From assembly GCA_009922615.1 (NCBI GenBank), contig RFVF01000005.1, positions 1 through 64,000 on the forward strand: a stretch of DNA of 64,000 nucleotides, read 5' to 3'. How positions within the stretch are numbered: position 1 is the first letter of the stretch; the number at the start of each line of letters is the position of its first letter. Below the pieces are notes generated by a model. The model made no database searches and was not told the origin of the DNA. It was given only the letters and a program-made list of their open reading frames with translations. The translations under genes and the position numbers were made by a program. Origin of the DNA: Pseudomonadota bacterium. Its GTDB lineage: Bacteria; Verrucomicrobiota; Verrucomicrobiia; Limisphaerales; SXTU01. Below, piece after piece: positions 15,569 through 23,699 of the stretch.

Positions 15569-15643
15569 GGGACGTTGCCAAACTGTGGATCACGAGCGGC
15601 TGTATCCGATGGGTTTCACCGTCGCCGCGCTGGAAACCGCCGG
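15569..15643 (+). pseudogene. Decayed duplicate of the squalene-hopene cyclase 3' end
   Basis: From 15574 the sequence repeats the cyclase segment that begins near 15265. The words ACGAGCGGCTGTATCCGATG and TTCACCGTCGCCGCGCT are shared, with scattered substitutions and small indels that break the frame. The original encodes KLWYYERLYPM ... FTVAALEAV. The copy ends just before the convergent beta-lactamase-like stop at 15653. Confidence 0.75.
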
Positions 15644-15652
15644 CACGCATTG

Positions 15653-16594
15653 CTACTTCAACTCTTCCACCACCTTGCGTGCGATGGCGTGGATGATGCC
15701 GCGTTCGCTGGCGTGGTCAGTGGTGAAGGTCACGAGGACGAACTTTCGGCCATCGGCCAACTCCACATACGCGCAGTCGTGACGAGTCTGGCTGGTCCAG
15801 CCGGCCTTGGACCAGAGCTTCGCGCCCTCGGGCAGCGCGGAGCCGGTGAACTTGCTTTGGTTGTCGGCGTCCTTTTCCTTGCTGAACGGGTCGCGCCGGA
15901 GCAGCGCCATCATTTCGCCGCAGCGTTTGGCGGAGACGCATTTACCGGTGACGATTTCCGTCATGAGCCGTGCGGTGGCGTCGGTGGTGAGTGCGTTGCG
16001 TTTCGGCTCGAAAAGTTTAATGGCCTGCGTCTCGCGACCGTAGGGGCCTTCGCACCACGGCTTCTTGTTCGCGTTCACGCCGGTGTAGCCTAGCGAGGTG
16101 AAGTAACGGTTCACCGCGTTGCGTTGGTCGAACCACTCCTTGAGTTGCGCCTCGGGAAGTTCCGGTCCGCTGGTCGTGCCGGTGAGCACGTCGAGCACGT
16201 AGTGCGTCGCCTCGTTGTAGCTGTGGACAATCATGTCGCTCATCGCTCGACGCAGCTCGGGCGTATCGGTGAGCTTGCCGTCCTCCATCCAGCGATGCGC
16301 AGCGGCGAGGTAGAAAAGCTTGATCACGCTGGCCGGGTAAATCGGCTCGCCCCCGCGATGCGTGCCGCGCGCGGGTTTCGCGGGGTCACGCAAATCCACG
16401 AGCGTTACGGCAATTTGACTCGGCTGAAGTTTGGGAAATTGTTTGCGCGCCTCGGCGACGGCGGCGTCCACGACGGTCTGCAAGCGCGGCGCGGGCGGAG
16501 CAAAATCGGCGGGAGTTTGGGCGTGGGCGCGTGGCACGGGAGAGACGAATAGCACGGCGGCCAGGAGAAGTTGAGCGCGGAACAGGATGTTCAT
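15653..16594 (-). CDS. Class A beta-lactamase-like serine hydrolase, exported
   Basis: The protein has 313 residues with a clear Sec signal peptide (MNILFRAQLLLAAVLF ... AHA). Penicillin-binding-fold motifs: Ser-x-x-Lys in PASVIKLFYL, a SYN (SDN-type) motif in HSYNEATHYVL, and KAG (KTG-type) in LWSKAGWTSQ. Such proteins are either beta-lactamases or peptidoglycan/ester hydrolases. The KAG variant and long insertions mean resistance cannot be assumed. The frame is open upstream to 16735, but the ATG at 16594 begins the signal peptide. It converges with the cyclase gene, and the repeat at 16643 lies in its upstream region. Confidence 0.85.
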   Translation of the reverse strand: MNILFRAQLLLAAVLFVSPVPRAHAQTPADFAPPAPRLQTVVDAAVAEARKQFPKLQPSQIAVTLVDLRDPAKPARGTHRGGEPIYPASVIKLFYLAAAHRWMEDGKLTDTPELRRAMSDMIVHSYNEATHYVLDVLTGTTSGPELPEAQLKEWFDQRNAVNRYFTSLGYTGVNANKKPWCEGPYGRETQAIKLFEPKRNALTTDATARLMTEIVTGKCVSAKRCGEMMALLRRDPFSKEKDADNQSKFTGSALPEGAKLWSKAGWTSQTRHDCAYVELADGRKFVLVTFTTDHASERGIIHAIARKVVEELK

Positions 16595-16642
16595 GCGGTG
16601 AGTTAAAACGATGGGGTAGGGGAGGGCAACGCTGCGAGGGCG

Positions 16643-16730
16643 GTGGAGTTGATCGTGGGTGAGTTCATAGTTGATAGCTGCGCTCTGACTGCGAGACCAG
16701 CTCTCAACTCGCCAAACTCTCAACCTGCTT
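16643..16730. repeat. Imperfect inverted repeat made of GAGTTGA words
   Basis: The left side (16643-16680) contains GTGGAGTTGATCG, GTGAGTTCATAG and TTGATAGCTG. The right side (about 16698-16728), on the other strand, reads GCAGGTTGAGAG, then CGAGTTGAGAGCTGG. It lies between the divergent beta-lactamase-like and GntP genes. Confidence 0.5.
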
Positions 16731-16741
16731 GGCATCCTGCC

Positions 16742-16771
16742 TTGACCATGGTGCGCGGGTAGTGGTGAAGT
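16742..16771 (+). promoter_or_regulatory. Candidate promoter for the GntP permease gene
   Basis: TTGACC at 16742-16747, an 18-base spacer and TGAAGT at 16766-16771 lie about 30 bases before the ATG at 16800. The -10 match is partial. Confidence 0.35.
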
Positions 16772-16799
16772 CTCGCCAACAAATCCGCCGCGCTCCGCG

Positions 16800-18323
16800 A
16801 TGCCGCCGATGTTATTCGCCGTGGTCAGCGAAGTCAGCTTATGGCCCTTGGCCGTGCTGGCGATCTCGTTTGCGTTCGTGGTGCTGTTGATCTCCTACCT
16901 GCGGGTGCCGTCGTTTCTCGCGTTGATTCTGGCGGCAGTGTTGACGGGCTTGATGGCGGAGCAATTGCCCGGCGCGAAAGCCCGTGTGCCCAAGCCTGAT
17001 TCGCCGGTGGTTTCACCCGATGGCCGGCCACTACGCAACCACTGGGTGCAGGCGGTGGAGTTGACGAGCATCGAGTTCGGGCGCACGGCCGGGAGCATCG
17101 CCATCGTCATCGGTCTGGCGACGATCATCAGCATGTGCCTGATGGAAAGCGGCGCGGCGGACAAAGTCGTGCGGCGGTCGCTGGCCTACTTCGGTGAACG
17201 CAACGCCGGCGTGGCGTTGCTGTTGAGCACTTACATTTTGTCGGTGCCGATCTTTTTCGACACGGTGTTCATGCTCATGGTGCCACTGGCGCGGGCGCTG
17301 CATCTGCGCACGGGCAAGGACTACCTGCTCTTCATGCTGGCGGTGTGTTCGGGCGGTGTCATCACGCATTCGATGACCGTGCCGCACCCGGGGCCAAGCT
17401 ACGTGGTGGATTTTCTCAAGCTAGACGTGGGTTTCTCGATCCTCGCTGGAATTGGGGTCGGGTTGTTCCCGCTCGCCGCCGGCTGGTTTGTCTGCAAGTG
17501 GCTGAATCGCCGCTATGCTTTTCCCATGCGCGAGACGCCCGGCACCACGCTCGCTGAGTTACGTGCCGTCGCGGACAAGCCGGAGTCCGAGCTGCCCTCG
17601 CTCGGCTGGGCCGTCGCGCCGGTCGTCGTGCCCGTCCTGCTCATCACCCTCGCGTCGTTCATGTTCATCGGGCGGAGCAACGCGGGCTTCGTCAAACTGT
17701 TCGGCGGCAAGGCGGCCTTCGAAGTGGCGTTCGCCATCGCCGAGTTCGCCGGCAATCGGAATGTCGCGCTGCTCGTCGGCACGGTGCTGGCGATGATTTT
17801 GCTGGCGCGGCAGAAGGGCTACACCGTGGCCGAGATCGACCGGTTGATCGGTCGTCCGCTCGAAACGGCCGGCGGCATCATCCTCATCACGGCGGCGGGC
17901 GGAGCCTTCGGCCTCATGTTGAAGAACGCCGGCGTGGGCGATGCGATCAAGGCACTTGCCGCCGATCACAAGATGAACCTGCTCTGGCTCGCGTATCTGG
18001 TGGCCGTGGTGATCCGCATCGCGCAAGGCTCGGCGACCGTGGCGATGATCACGACCTCCGCGATCATGTATCCGCTGCTGGCGGGCGGCACGCTGCATTG
18101 CGATCCGGTGTATTTGTTCCTGGCGATTGGCTTCGGCGGCTTCGCGTGTTCGTGGATGAATGACAGCGGCTTCTGGGTCGTGAGCAAGTTCGGCGGGCTC
18201 ACCGAAGCTGAGACACTCAAGACGTGGACCGTGCTGCTCACAGCGAACTCATTGGTCGGGATGCTGGCCACGTGGGTGCTGTCGATGGTGTTCCCGTTTC
18301 CGATCGGGAAGCCGGGGCCGTGA
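16800..18323 (+). CDS. GntP-family gluconate:H+ symporter
   Basis: This 507-residue integral membrane protein has about 12-14 predicted helices. It starts at an ATG with the hydrophobic SLWPLAVLAISFAFVVLLIS segment soon after. Family-typical stretches include the IPIFFDT-like element (VPIFFDTVFMLMVPLARAL), GGVITHSMTVPHPGPSYVV and the C-terminal GFGGFACSWMNDSGFWVV. Members import gluconate or related sugar acids driven by protons. No gluconate kinase or dehydratase is adjacent, so the substrate is assigned by family only. Confidence 0.92.
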   Translation: MPPMLFAVVSEVSLWPLAVLAISFAFVVLLISYLRVPSFLALILAAVLTGLMAEQLPGAKARVPKPDSPVVSPDGRPLRNHWVQAVELTSIEFGRTAGSIAIVIGLATIISMCLMESGAADKVVRRSLAYFGERNAGVALLLSTYILSVPIFFDTVFMLMVPLARALHLRTGKDYLLFMLAVCSGGVITHSMTVPHPGPSYVVDFLKLDVGFSILAGIGVGLFPLAAGWFVCKWLNRRYAFPMRETPGTTLAELRAVADKPESELPSLGWAVAPVVVPVLLITLASFMFIGRSNAGFVKLFGGKAAFEVAFAIAEFAGNRNVALLVGTVLAMILLARQKGYTVAEIDRLIGRPLETAGGIILITAAGGAFGLMLKNAGVGDAIKALAADHKMNLLWLAYLVAVVIRIAQGSATVAMITTSAIMYPLLAGGTLHCDPVYLFLAIGFGGFACSWMNDSGFWVVSKFGGLTEAETLKTWTVLLTANSLVGMLATWVLSMVFPFPIGKPGP

Positions 18324-18339
18324 GTCGGGGAGAAAGTCA

Positions 18340-18412
18340 TTGGTAATTAGTCGTCACCCAACCATCACCATCGCCATCGCAGCATTTTACTAAACACTAA
18401 TCAGTAATCACT
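18340..18412. repeat. AT-rich repeat element with ATTAGTCGTC and TAATCAGTAATCAC words
   Basis: GTAATTAGTCGTC lies at the left end and ACTAAACACTAATCAGTAAT at the right. The reverse complement of the right end (GTGATTACTGATTAGTG) is of the same type as the left words, giving an imperfect palindrome. It fills the spacer between the GntP gene and the PQQ-propeller gene. Confidence 0.55.
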
Positions 18413-18420
18413 TTTCCCTC

Positions 18421-19836
18421 ATGCGTCTCCTCCTCGCCCTCACGCTCCTCACCACCGCTACGCACGCTGCCAATTGGCCACAGTTTCGCGGGCCGGATGC
18501 GGCGAACACCGGCACCGGCAAACCGCCCGTCCACTTCTCGCCCAAGACGAATTTGGTTTGGAGCACCGAGCTTCCGCTCGGCCACTCCGCGCCAGTCATC
18601 TGGGGCGAACGCATCTTCCTCACTGGCGTGGATAGTGGGAAGTTGGTCACGCTCGGGCTCGACCGCGCCACCGGCAAGGTGCTTTGGACCACGCCCGCAC
18701 CCGCCGAAAAGCTCGAAGCCACCCATCGCATCAATAACCCCGCCGCGCCTACCGCCTGCACAGATGGCGAGCGCGTCATCGTTTATTTCGGCTCCTACGG
18801 CGTGCTCGCCTATGACTTCGCGGGCAAGGAGCTGTGGCGGCATCCGTTGCCCGCGCCCGTCGTCGAGTTTGGCGCGGGCAGTTCGCCGGTGATCGTCGGC
18901 GACCGCGTGATCCAGCTTTGCGACAGTGACATGAACTCGTTCCTCGTCGCGCTGGACAAGCGCACTGGCAAGGAAGTCTGGAAAGTTGCGCGGCCCAGCC
19001 ATCGCCGCGGCTTTGCCACGCCGTTCGTCTGGCGGCACGACGGTATCGAGGAACTCATCGTCAACGGCTCGCTGAAAGTTTCCTCCTACGATCCCAAGGA
19101 CGGCACGCTCCGCTGGACTTGCCGCGGCATGGCCCGCGTGGCGAACGCCTCGCCCACGGCCGGCGACGGGCTGCTCTTCATCGCCAGTTGGAATCTCGGC
19201 GGTGATCCCGGCGACAAGCTCGCGCTACCGCCGCACGCGGAGTTCCTCGCGCAATACGACAAGAACAAGGACGGCTTGCTCACCAAGGACGAGTTTCCCA
19301 ACGGCCCGTTCAAGGACCGCTTCAGCCAGTTCGACCTCGACAAGGACGGCATCGTGACCAAGGCCGAGTATGAAGGCATGGCCGACCAGTTTGCTGAGGC
19401 CGAGAACTGCCTCATGGCGATCAAGCCTGGCGGGCGCGGCGACATCACCGCCACGCACATCGCATGGAAGCAAACGCGCGGCCTGCCTTACGTGTCCTCG
19501 CCGATCTACTACCAAGGCCGCGTCCACACCGTGCGCAGCGGCGGCATGGCCTCGGCGTTTGATGCGAAGACCGGCGAGCCCAGCTACCGCGACGAGCGTC
19601 TTGGCGCGTTGGGTGATTATTACGCGAGTCTTGCCGCCGTGGATGGCTGTGCTTTGGGAAGTAGGAGTGCTATCCGCTGCGCACCGCAGAGACGGGTCGA
19701 ATGTTCAGGGCACGCCAGTTATACCTTCGGTAACGCTTACGCCACTTCTGATGTGAAAAAATCGAAGTCCGCCGAGTGTGTCACCAATCGAAGCGGACGA
19801 GTTAAAGGTGCCATCGATTTGAACATTAAGTTGTAG
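18421..19836 (+). CDS. Secreted PQQ-binding-like beta-propeller protein with EF-hands, 3'-truncated
   Basis: Residues 1-16 form a signal peptide, followed by the family opening NWPQFRGPDAANT. Propeller blades follow (e.g. GKVLWTTPAP, GKELWRHPLP, GKEVWKVARP). Two EF-hand calcium loops are inserted: YDKNKDGLLTKDEF and FDLDKDGIVTKAEY. Homology stops at GDYYASLAAVDG (about 19647), where a final blade would be expected. The remaining ~60 codons are unrelated and come from repeat-like DNA. They also overlap, in antisense, the gene at 19705-20115. The gene therefore looks truncated by a rearrangement and may be a pseudogene. Intact relatives are common secreted proteins of Planctomycetes and Verrucomicrobia with unknown substrates. 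Confidence 0.8.
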   Translation: MRLLLALTLLTTATHAANWPQFRGPDAANTGTGKPPVHFSPKTNLVWSTELPLGHSAPVIWGERIFLTGVDSGKLVTLGLDRATGKVLWTTPAPAEKLEATHRINNPAAPTACTDGERVIVYFGSYGVLAYDFAGKELWRHPLPAPVVEFGAGSSPVIVGDRVIQLCDSDMNSFLVALDKRTGKEVWKVARPSHRRGFATPFVWRHDGIEELIVNGSLKVSSYDPKDGTLRWTCRGMARVANASPTAGDGLLFIASWNLGGDPGDKLALPPHAEFLAQYDKNKDGLLTKDEFPNGPFKDRFSQFDLDKDGIVTKAEYEGMADQFAEAENCLMAIKPGGRGDITATHIAWKQTRGLPYVSSPIYYQGRVHTVRSGGMASAFDAKTGEPSYRDERLGALGDYYASLAAVDGCALGSRSAIRCAPQRRVECSGHASYTFGNAYATSDVKKSKSAECVTNRSGRVKGAIDLNIKL

Positions 19837-20115
19837 TGGGCCGGTGTAGTTGGTGCGGTGTGCGGTGAACTCCATCTGCCGAGCATGAAAGACCAGTCTC
19901 ACCGGCACGTTGGTTATGCCGGTCTGCGTCGTCAGCCCGGATTGGAAGCGCCAGACAATCTGCCCGCCAGGAGTGCCTTGCAGGTCCATCACCATCTCGC
20001 GCGGGCCGTAGAGTTTCAGGACTAGGGGGATGGCGACTGCCAGAAGGAGCAGCGAGCCCACCACGACTATCCAGCCGGTGAGACTGTCGCGCTTAGACTG
20101 CGGATCTGCGGACAT
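19705..20115 (-). CDS. Hypothetical single-pass membrane protein
   Basis: I do not recognise the family. It has 136 residues with a charged N-terminus (SADPQSKRDSLTG), one strong membrane helix (about 14-34, WIVVVGSLLLLAVAIPLVL) and a C-terminal domain rich in short beta strands, presumably periplasmic. The last ~45 codons overlap, in antisense, the unrelated tail of the PQQ-propeller frame, and its own C-terminus may also be disturbed by that junction. It follows the GDH-like gene at 20153 on the same strand, separated by a strong GC hairpin. Confidence 0.55.
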   Translation of the reverse strand: MSADPQSKRDSLTGWIVVVGSLLLLAVAIPLVLKLYGPREMVMDLQGTPGGQIVWRFQSGLTTQTGITNVPVRLVFHARQMEFTAHRTNYTGPLQLNVQIDGTFNSSASIGDTLGGLRFFHIRSGVSVTEGITGVP

Positions 20116-20126
20116 GGCACAAGCAG

Positions 20127-20143
20127 GCGGGCGGCCCGCCCGC
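20127..20143. terminator. GC-rich hairpin between two minus-strand genes
   Basis: GCGGGCG (20127-20133) pairs perfectly with CGCCCGC (20137-20143) around a 3-base loop. There is no clear T-tract on either side, so it may be a palindromic repeat and not an intrinsic terminator. The flanking CTCTAC/GTAGAG resembles the ends of the GTAGG-type elements at 15353 and 58113. Confidence 0.4.
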
Positions 20144-20152
20144 TCTACTTTG

Positions 20153-22474
20153 CTACTTCGCGGCCACCTTATTGACCGTGTTGTAGATGGTCTGGTTGAT
20201 GGGAGTGCCGTCGGCAGCGTTGATGTTCATACGGATGCGCATCTGCATCACAGGCTTCACGCCGCCTTCGATTTCGAGAAAGACGGTTTTCTTGTCGGCT
20301 GAAAGTTTCGCGGATTTTACGTTGAGGTCTTCGCCGCCGAACTTGGAGTTGGCGATTTTATTCTCGCCGAGGACCTTGGTCGGGTCGGTCGGAGAATACA
20401 TCTTCGAACCGTAGTTTGCGGTCCAGTTGTAGTTCCAGTGGTCCACGGCCCAGTTGCCGTCGTCGTTGGCGGTCTTGGGGTCGAGTTCGGTGGTGAAGGT
20501 AATTTCGAGGCCGTTGGGCTTCACATGGAATTCCTTCGGCATGGCGACGGGTTTGCCGGTGTAGCGCACGCGGTGGAGCGCGCCAGTCTTTGCGCCGCTG
20601 CTCTGCCAGACGCGCAGGCCGGTGACGTAGAGCTGGCCGTCGCGCGGGCTGAAGTGGCCGCGCATGATGCCGGATTCGAAGTTGAGCGGGAACCGGAACG
20701 CGCCGGCCTGCGGCTGCCCGCCGACGACTTCCTGCATCACCTTGAAGAGCGAGCAACTGCCGTAGCTCATATGGAGGAGATCGCCCTTGAACGGCCCCCA
20801 CTTGTCGCTCGTGACCCACACCTGGCCGCCGCTGGAGTTGTCCATCTGGTGCGGGAGCCAGAGCAGTGGCTTGTCGTAATCCGTCGGCGGCACACTCGTG
20901 TGCGCGGTGTGGACGTGGCCGTAGAAGCCACCGGGCTTCATCAGGTTCACGCGCGAGCTGGGCACCCAGTTGCCTTCGTTGTCGGAGGAGGTGAGTTCGT
21001 CGTTCGGTCCGACGCACAGGCCGTTGGGCGCGCGGTAGCCGGTGGCGACGACATCGAGCCGCGAGCCGTCCTTCGCCACGCGCGCCAGCACGCCGTGATG
21101 CTGGTGTTTCGCGGGGCCGAGGTTGCCGCCCTTGTTGAAGTAAAAGTTGCCGGCGCGGTCTGTTTCCAAGCCGAGACAGAACTCGTGGTAGTGCGAGCTG
21201 ATGGCCACGTCGTTGTTGAAGTTCTCGTAGAAGTCCGCCTCGCCGTCGCCGTTCAAATCATGCAACCGAGTGATCTGGTCGCGGCCCAGCACGTAGATTT
21301 TTTCGTCCACGATTTTCAAACCCAACGGCTGAAAGAGTCCGGTGGCGAAGCGTTTCCACTTCAGCTTGTCGAGCTTTTCGTCGATGCCACTCAGAATCCA
21401 AACGTCGCCACTCACGCTGCAAATCGCGGCTTTTGTTGCGTCCGCGAAGAAGTCCATGCCGCTGGTGCGAATCCACGAGTTCCACGGGTTCGCCTTGCCA
21501 TCGGGCAGCGTGAGTGTGTCCACGATGTAGGGGCCGTCGTTCTTGCCGAGCACGCCGGCGGTTTCGAGCACGGGCAGCCACTGCGGCGCGCCGCCCTTGG
21601 TGAGCGCGGGGAGATTGGGAATCTGCGCCTTGTAAGCGGCGACGGTGGCGGGCGTGGCTTTCTCACCGAACCACATCGCGACTTGGAAAGTGATGGCCTG
21701 TTTTTGCGGCGGGAGTTTCATCACGATGAAGCCGTCAGGATGCTTCTCCAGCTTCGCGCCTTCGATCGCGTAGCCGTTCATGCTGAACAGCCCGGCGGGC
21801 GGCTGGCAGAGCAGAAGCGTCAGGGCAGGGGACGGCCCCTCGAAGTGGAACGTGCGGGTGAACGCACCGCTGGCCGCATCGTAGCCGGGCAACTCAAGCA
21901 CGCCGACTTTGCCGACCGTGTAGCTCAGGATGGTCTGCTTGCCGTTGACGTATAGGCCGCGCCACTTGGCCCAGTCTTTGGGTAACGGGCCGAAGGAGAC
22001 GAGTTCCTTGCCGTCCTTCTCAGGCGGCTTCGGCTCCTTGAAGCTTCCGCTTGCATCTGCCCAGCCGGGCAGCACGGCGGACTTGAACGCGACTTCCCCA
22101 ACGGGTGAGGCGACGCCTTCCAAACCTTCACGGCCAGTGGGCAATTTCAAAAAACCGCCTCGCCAGCCGATGGCTAGACGCAGCCGCTCGGTGTCGAAGC
22201 ACACCGTCGCGTCATTGCCGAGGTTGATGGTCACACCCTTGAGTGCGGGGCGAAACACGTCGCCATTGTCGCCGGGCACTTGCAATCCGCCGCTGAAGAA
22301 TGGCCCGAGGTCCATCGTATCCCACTGCGTGCTGGTGGGCTTGGGCTTGGGGGCTGCTGCCTTTGCTTTCTTCCCTTCTTTCGTGTCTTTCTTCGCCTCC
22401 GCCGCAATCAGCGGAAGGCAGGTGAAGGCCAGGGCGGCAGTGAGGATGAGCGGCTTCAAGAATGGCGTATGCAT
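20153..22474 (-). CDS. Large secreted glucose/sorbosone dehydrogenase-like protein (PVC-type, DUF6797-like N-terminus)
   Basis: The protein has 773 residues with a signal peptide (PLILTAALAFTCLPLIAA) and then a Lys/Ala-rich spacer. The N-terminal domain (about 50-320) contains WDTMDLGPFFSGGLQVPG and resembles the PVC-specific module found ahead of such propellers. The second half (about 340-680) is a six-bladed, PQQ-glucose/sorbosone dehydrogenase-like propeller with FQPLGLKIVDEKIYVLGRDQ, LHDLNGDGEADFYENF and YRAPNGLCVGPNDEL. A C-terminal beta domain ends the protein. No heme CxxCH motif is present, unlike many relatives. It probably acts outside the cytoplasm on sugars or as a binding protein; the activity is not known. 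The ATG at 22474 begins the signal peptide. Confidence 0.8.
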   Translation of the reverse strand: MHTPFLKPLILTAALAFTCLPLIAAEAKKDTKEGKKAKAAAPKPKPTSTQWDTMDLGPFFSGGLQVPGDNGDVFRPALKGVTINLGNDATVCFDTERLRLAIGWRGGFLKLPTGREGLEGVASPVGEVAFKSAVLPGWADASGSFKEPKPPEKDGKELVSFGPLPKDWAKWRGLYVNGKQTILSYTVGKVGVLELPGYDAASGAFTRTFHFEGPSPALTLLLCQPPAGLFSMNGYAIEGAKLEKHPDGFIVMKLPPQKQAITFQVAMWFGEKATPATVAAYKAQIPNLPALTKGGAPQWLPVLETAGVLGKNDGPYIVDTLTLPDGKANPWNSWIRTSGMDFFADATKAAICSVSGDVWILSGIDEKLDKLKWKRFATGLFQPLGLKIVDEKIYVLGRDQITRLHDLNGDGEADFYENFNNDVAISSHYHEFCLGLETDRAGNFYFNKGGNLGPAKHQHHGVLARVAKDGSRLDVVATGYRAPNGLCVGPNDELTSSDNEGNWVPSSRVNLMKPGGFYGHVHTAHTSVPPTDYDKPLLWLPHQMDNSSGGQVWVTSDKWGPFKGDLLHMSYGSCSLFKVMQEVVGGQPQAGAFRFPLNFESGIMRGHFSPRDGQLYVTGLRVWQSSGAKTGALHRVRYTGKPVAMPKEFHVKPNGLEITFTTELDPKTANDDGNWAVDHWNYNWTANYGSKMYSPTDPTKVLGENKIANSKFGGEDLNVKSAKLSADKKTVFLEIEGGVKPVMQMRIRMNINAADGTPINQTIYNTVNKVAAK

Positions 22475-22709
22475 GGTCAAGAGGGCGGCAAAAGTGGCGG
22501 GCTGGACGCGAGGCGGCAAACAAATTTTCCGGGCGGGCGCAAACAGCGGGGAGGGCATTCCGTATCCAGCGCGCTGTGGAATGGCCGTGTCTCCAAGCGG
22601 GAGAGGCGCGAAGTTACGGGTGAAATGTGCGACGAGATGACCGTGACATCAGGCAGTGCAACTCCAGATCGAGGGCCAACTTTTTGTCGCCCGTCGCTCG
22701 TCATCGCGG

Positions 22710-22715
22710 TAGGCT
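22710..22715 (+). promoter_or_regulatory. -10-like TAGGCT eight bases before a start codon
   Basis: TAGGCT plus CCGCGCCC plus ATG is the same layout as at 1689 and 26527. A TTGTCG at about 22685 could be a weak -35, but its spacing of 20 bases is long. Confidence 0.3.
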
Positions 22716-22723
22716 CCGCGCCC

Positions 22724-23692
22724 ATGAAATCCGTTCGCCGCCCGTTCCTCCGCACGCTTGCTCTCCTCGTCGCGTTCGCGCCTCTGCTGGCGCAGGCACA
22801 GAAGACTTATTCCTTCGGCATGATTGCCAAATCGCAAGGCAACATGTTTTTCCTCGCCGCCCGCGCCGGAGCTGAGGACGCCGCCAAAGAACTAAGTGCC
22901 AAGCATGGGATCAAAATCAAGATCGACTGGCGCACGCCCAACGAGGAGGACGCGCAGCGCCAGGCCGAATATATTGAGCAACTCGTCCTCGCCGGCACCG
23001 ACGGCATCATCATCTCCTGCTCGGATGCAAACAAGTTGACCGACGCCATCAACAAGGCCGACCGCCAAGGCGTGCCCGTGGTGACATTTTCGGGCGATGC
23101 TCCGGCCAGCAAACGCTTCGTGAGCATCGGCATCGATGACTTCAAGTGCGGCGAGCAGACCTTCATCGAGCTGGCCAAGCTTATGGGAGGCAAGGGCACC
23201 GTGGCCGCGATTGACGGCAATCCCAACGCGCAAAACCTTCAGCAGCGTGCCGCCGGTTTCCGCGCCGCTGCGAAACGCTCGCCCGGCATCAAGGTGCTCG
23301 ACATTTTCTACCACAAGGAGACGCCGCAGGACGCTGTTGCCAAGATCGAGCAGGTGCAGCAGTCCAACCCCGACATCGCCGGCTGGGGTTTGCTCGGCGG
23401 CTGGCCGCTCTTCACTGGCAACGCGCTCAAGTGGCCCGCCGGCACCGTCAAATGCGTCTCGGTGGATGCGCTCCCGCCGCAGCTCGCCTACGTGCGCAGC
23501 GGTCATGTGGAAATCCTCCTCGCGCAAGATGTCTATGGCTACGGCCAGCACGCCGTGCAGCACCTCGTCAACAAGCTGGTGCTCAAAAAGAACCCTGCTT
23601 CCCCGCAGGATGTCACGCCGCTCATCGCCGTGACTAAGGCCAACGTGGACGCCTACGCCAAGAACTGGGAGAAGTGGCTGCCGAAGCAGTGA
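22724..23692 (+). CDS. Periplasmic sugar-binding protein (ribose/xylose ABC type)
   Basis: The protein has 322 residues with a signal peptide ending near LLAQAQ. It is a type I periplasmic-binding fold: YSFGMIAKSQGNMFF opens the first lobe. GTDGIIISCSDANKLTDAI and GVPVVTFSGDAP are the usual hinge/ligand strands, and the second lobe starts near GKGTVAAIDGNPNAQNLQQR. Relatives bind ribose, xylose or similar sugars for an ABC importer or a sensor kinase. No ATPase or permease gene is adjacent, so it is an orphan here. It converges with the Sel1 gene; their stops are only seven bases apart. Confidence 0.9.
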   Translation: MKSVRRPFLRTLALLVAFAPLLAQAQKTYSFGMIAKSQGNMFFLAARAGAEDAAKELSAKHGIKIKIDWRTPNEEDAQRQAEYIEQLVLAGTDGIIISCSDANKLTDAINKADRQGVPVVTFSGDAPASKRFVSIGIDDFKCGEQTFIELAKLMGGKGTVAAIDGNPNAQNLQQRAAGFRAAAKRSPGIKVLDIFYHKETPQDAVAKIEQVQQSNPDIAGWGLLGGWPLFTGNALKWPAGTVKCVSVDALPPQLAYVRSGHVEILLAQDVYGYGQHAVQHLVNKLVLKKNPASPQDVTPLIAVTKANVDAYAKNWEKWLPKQ

Positions 23693-23699
23693 CCTCGTA

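Noticed and set aside
15653-16594. Antibiotic-resistance beta-lactamase
   Set aside because: The serine-hydrolase motifs are present, but KAG in place of KTG and the lack of mobile context do not allow a resistance claim; it is kept as beta-lactamase-like.
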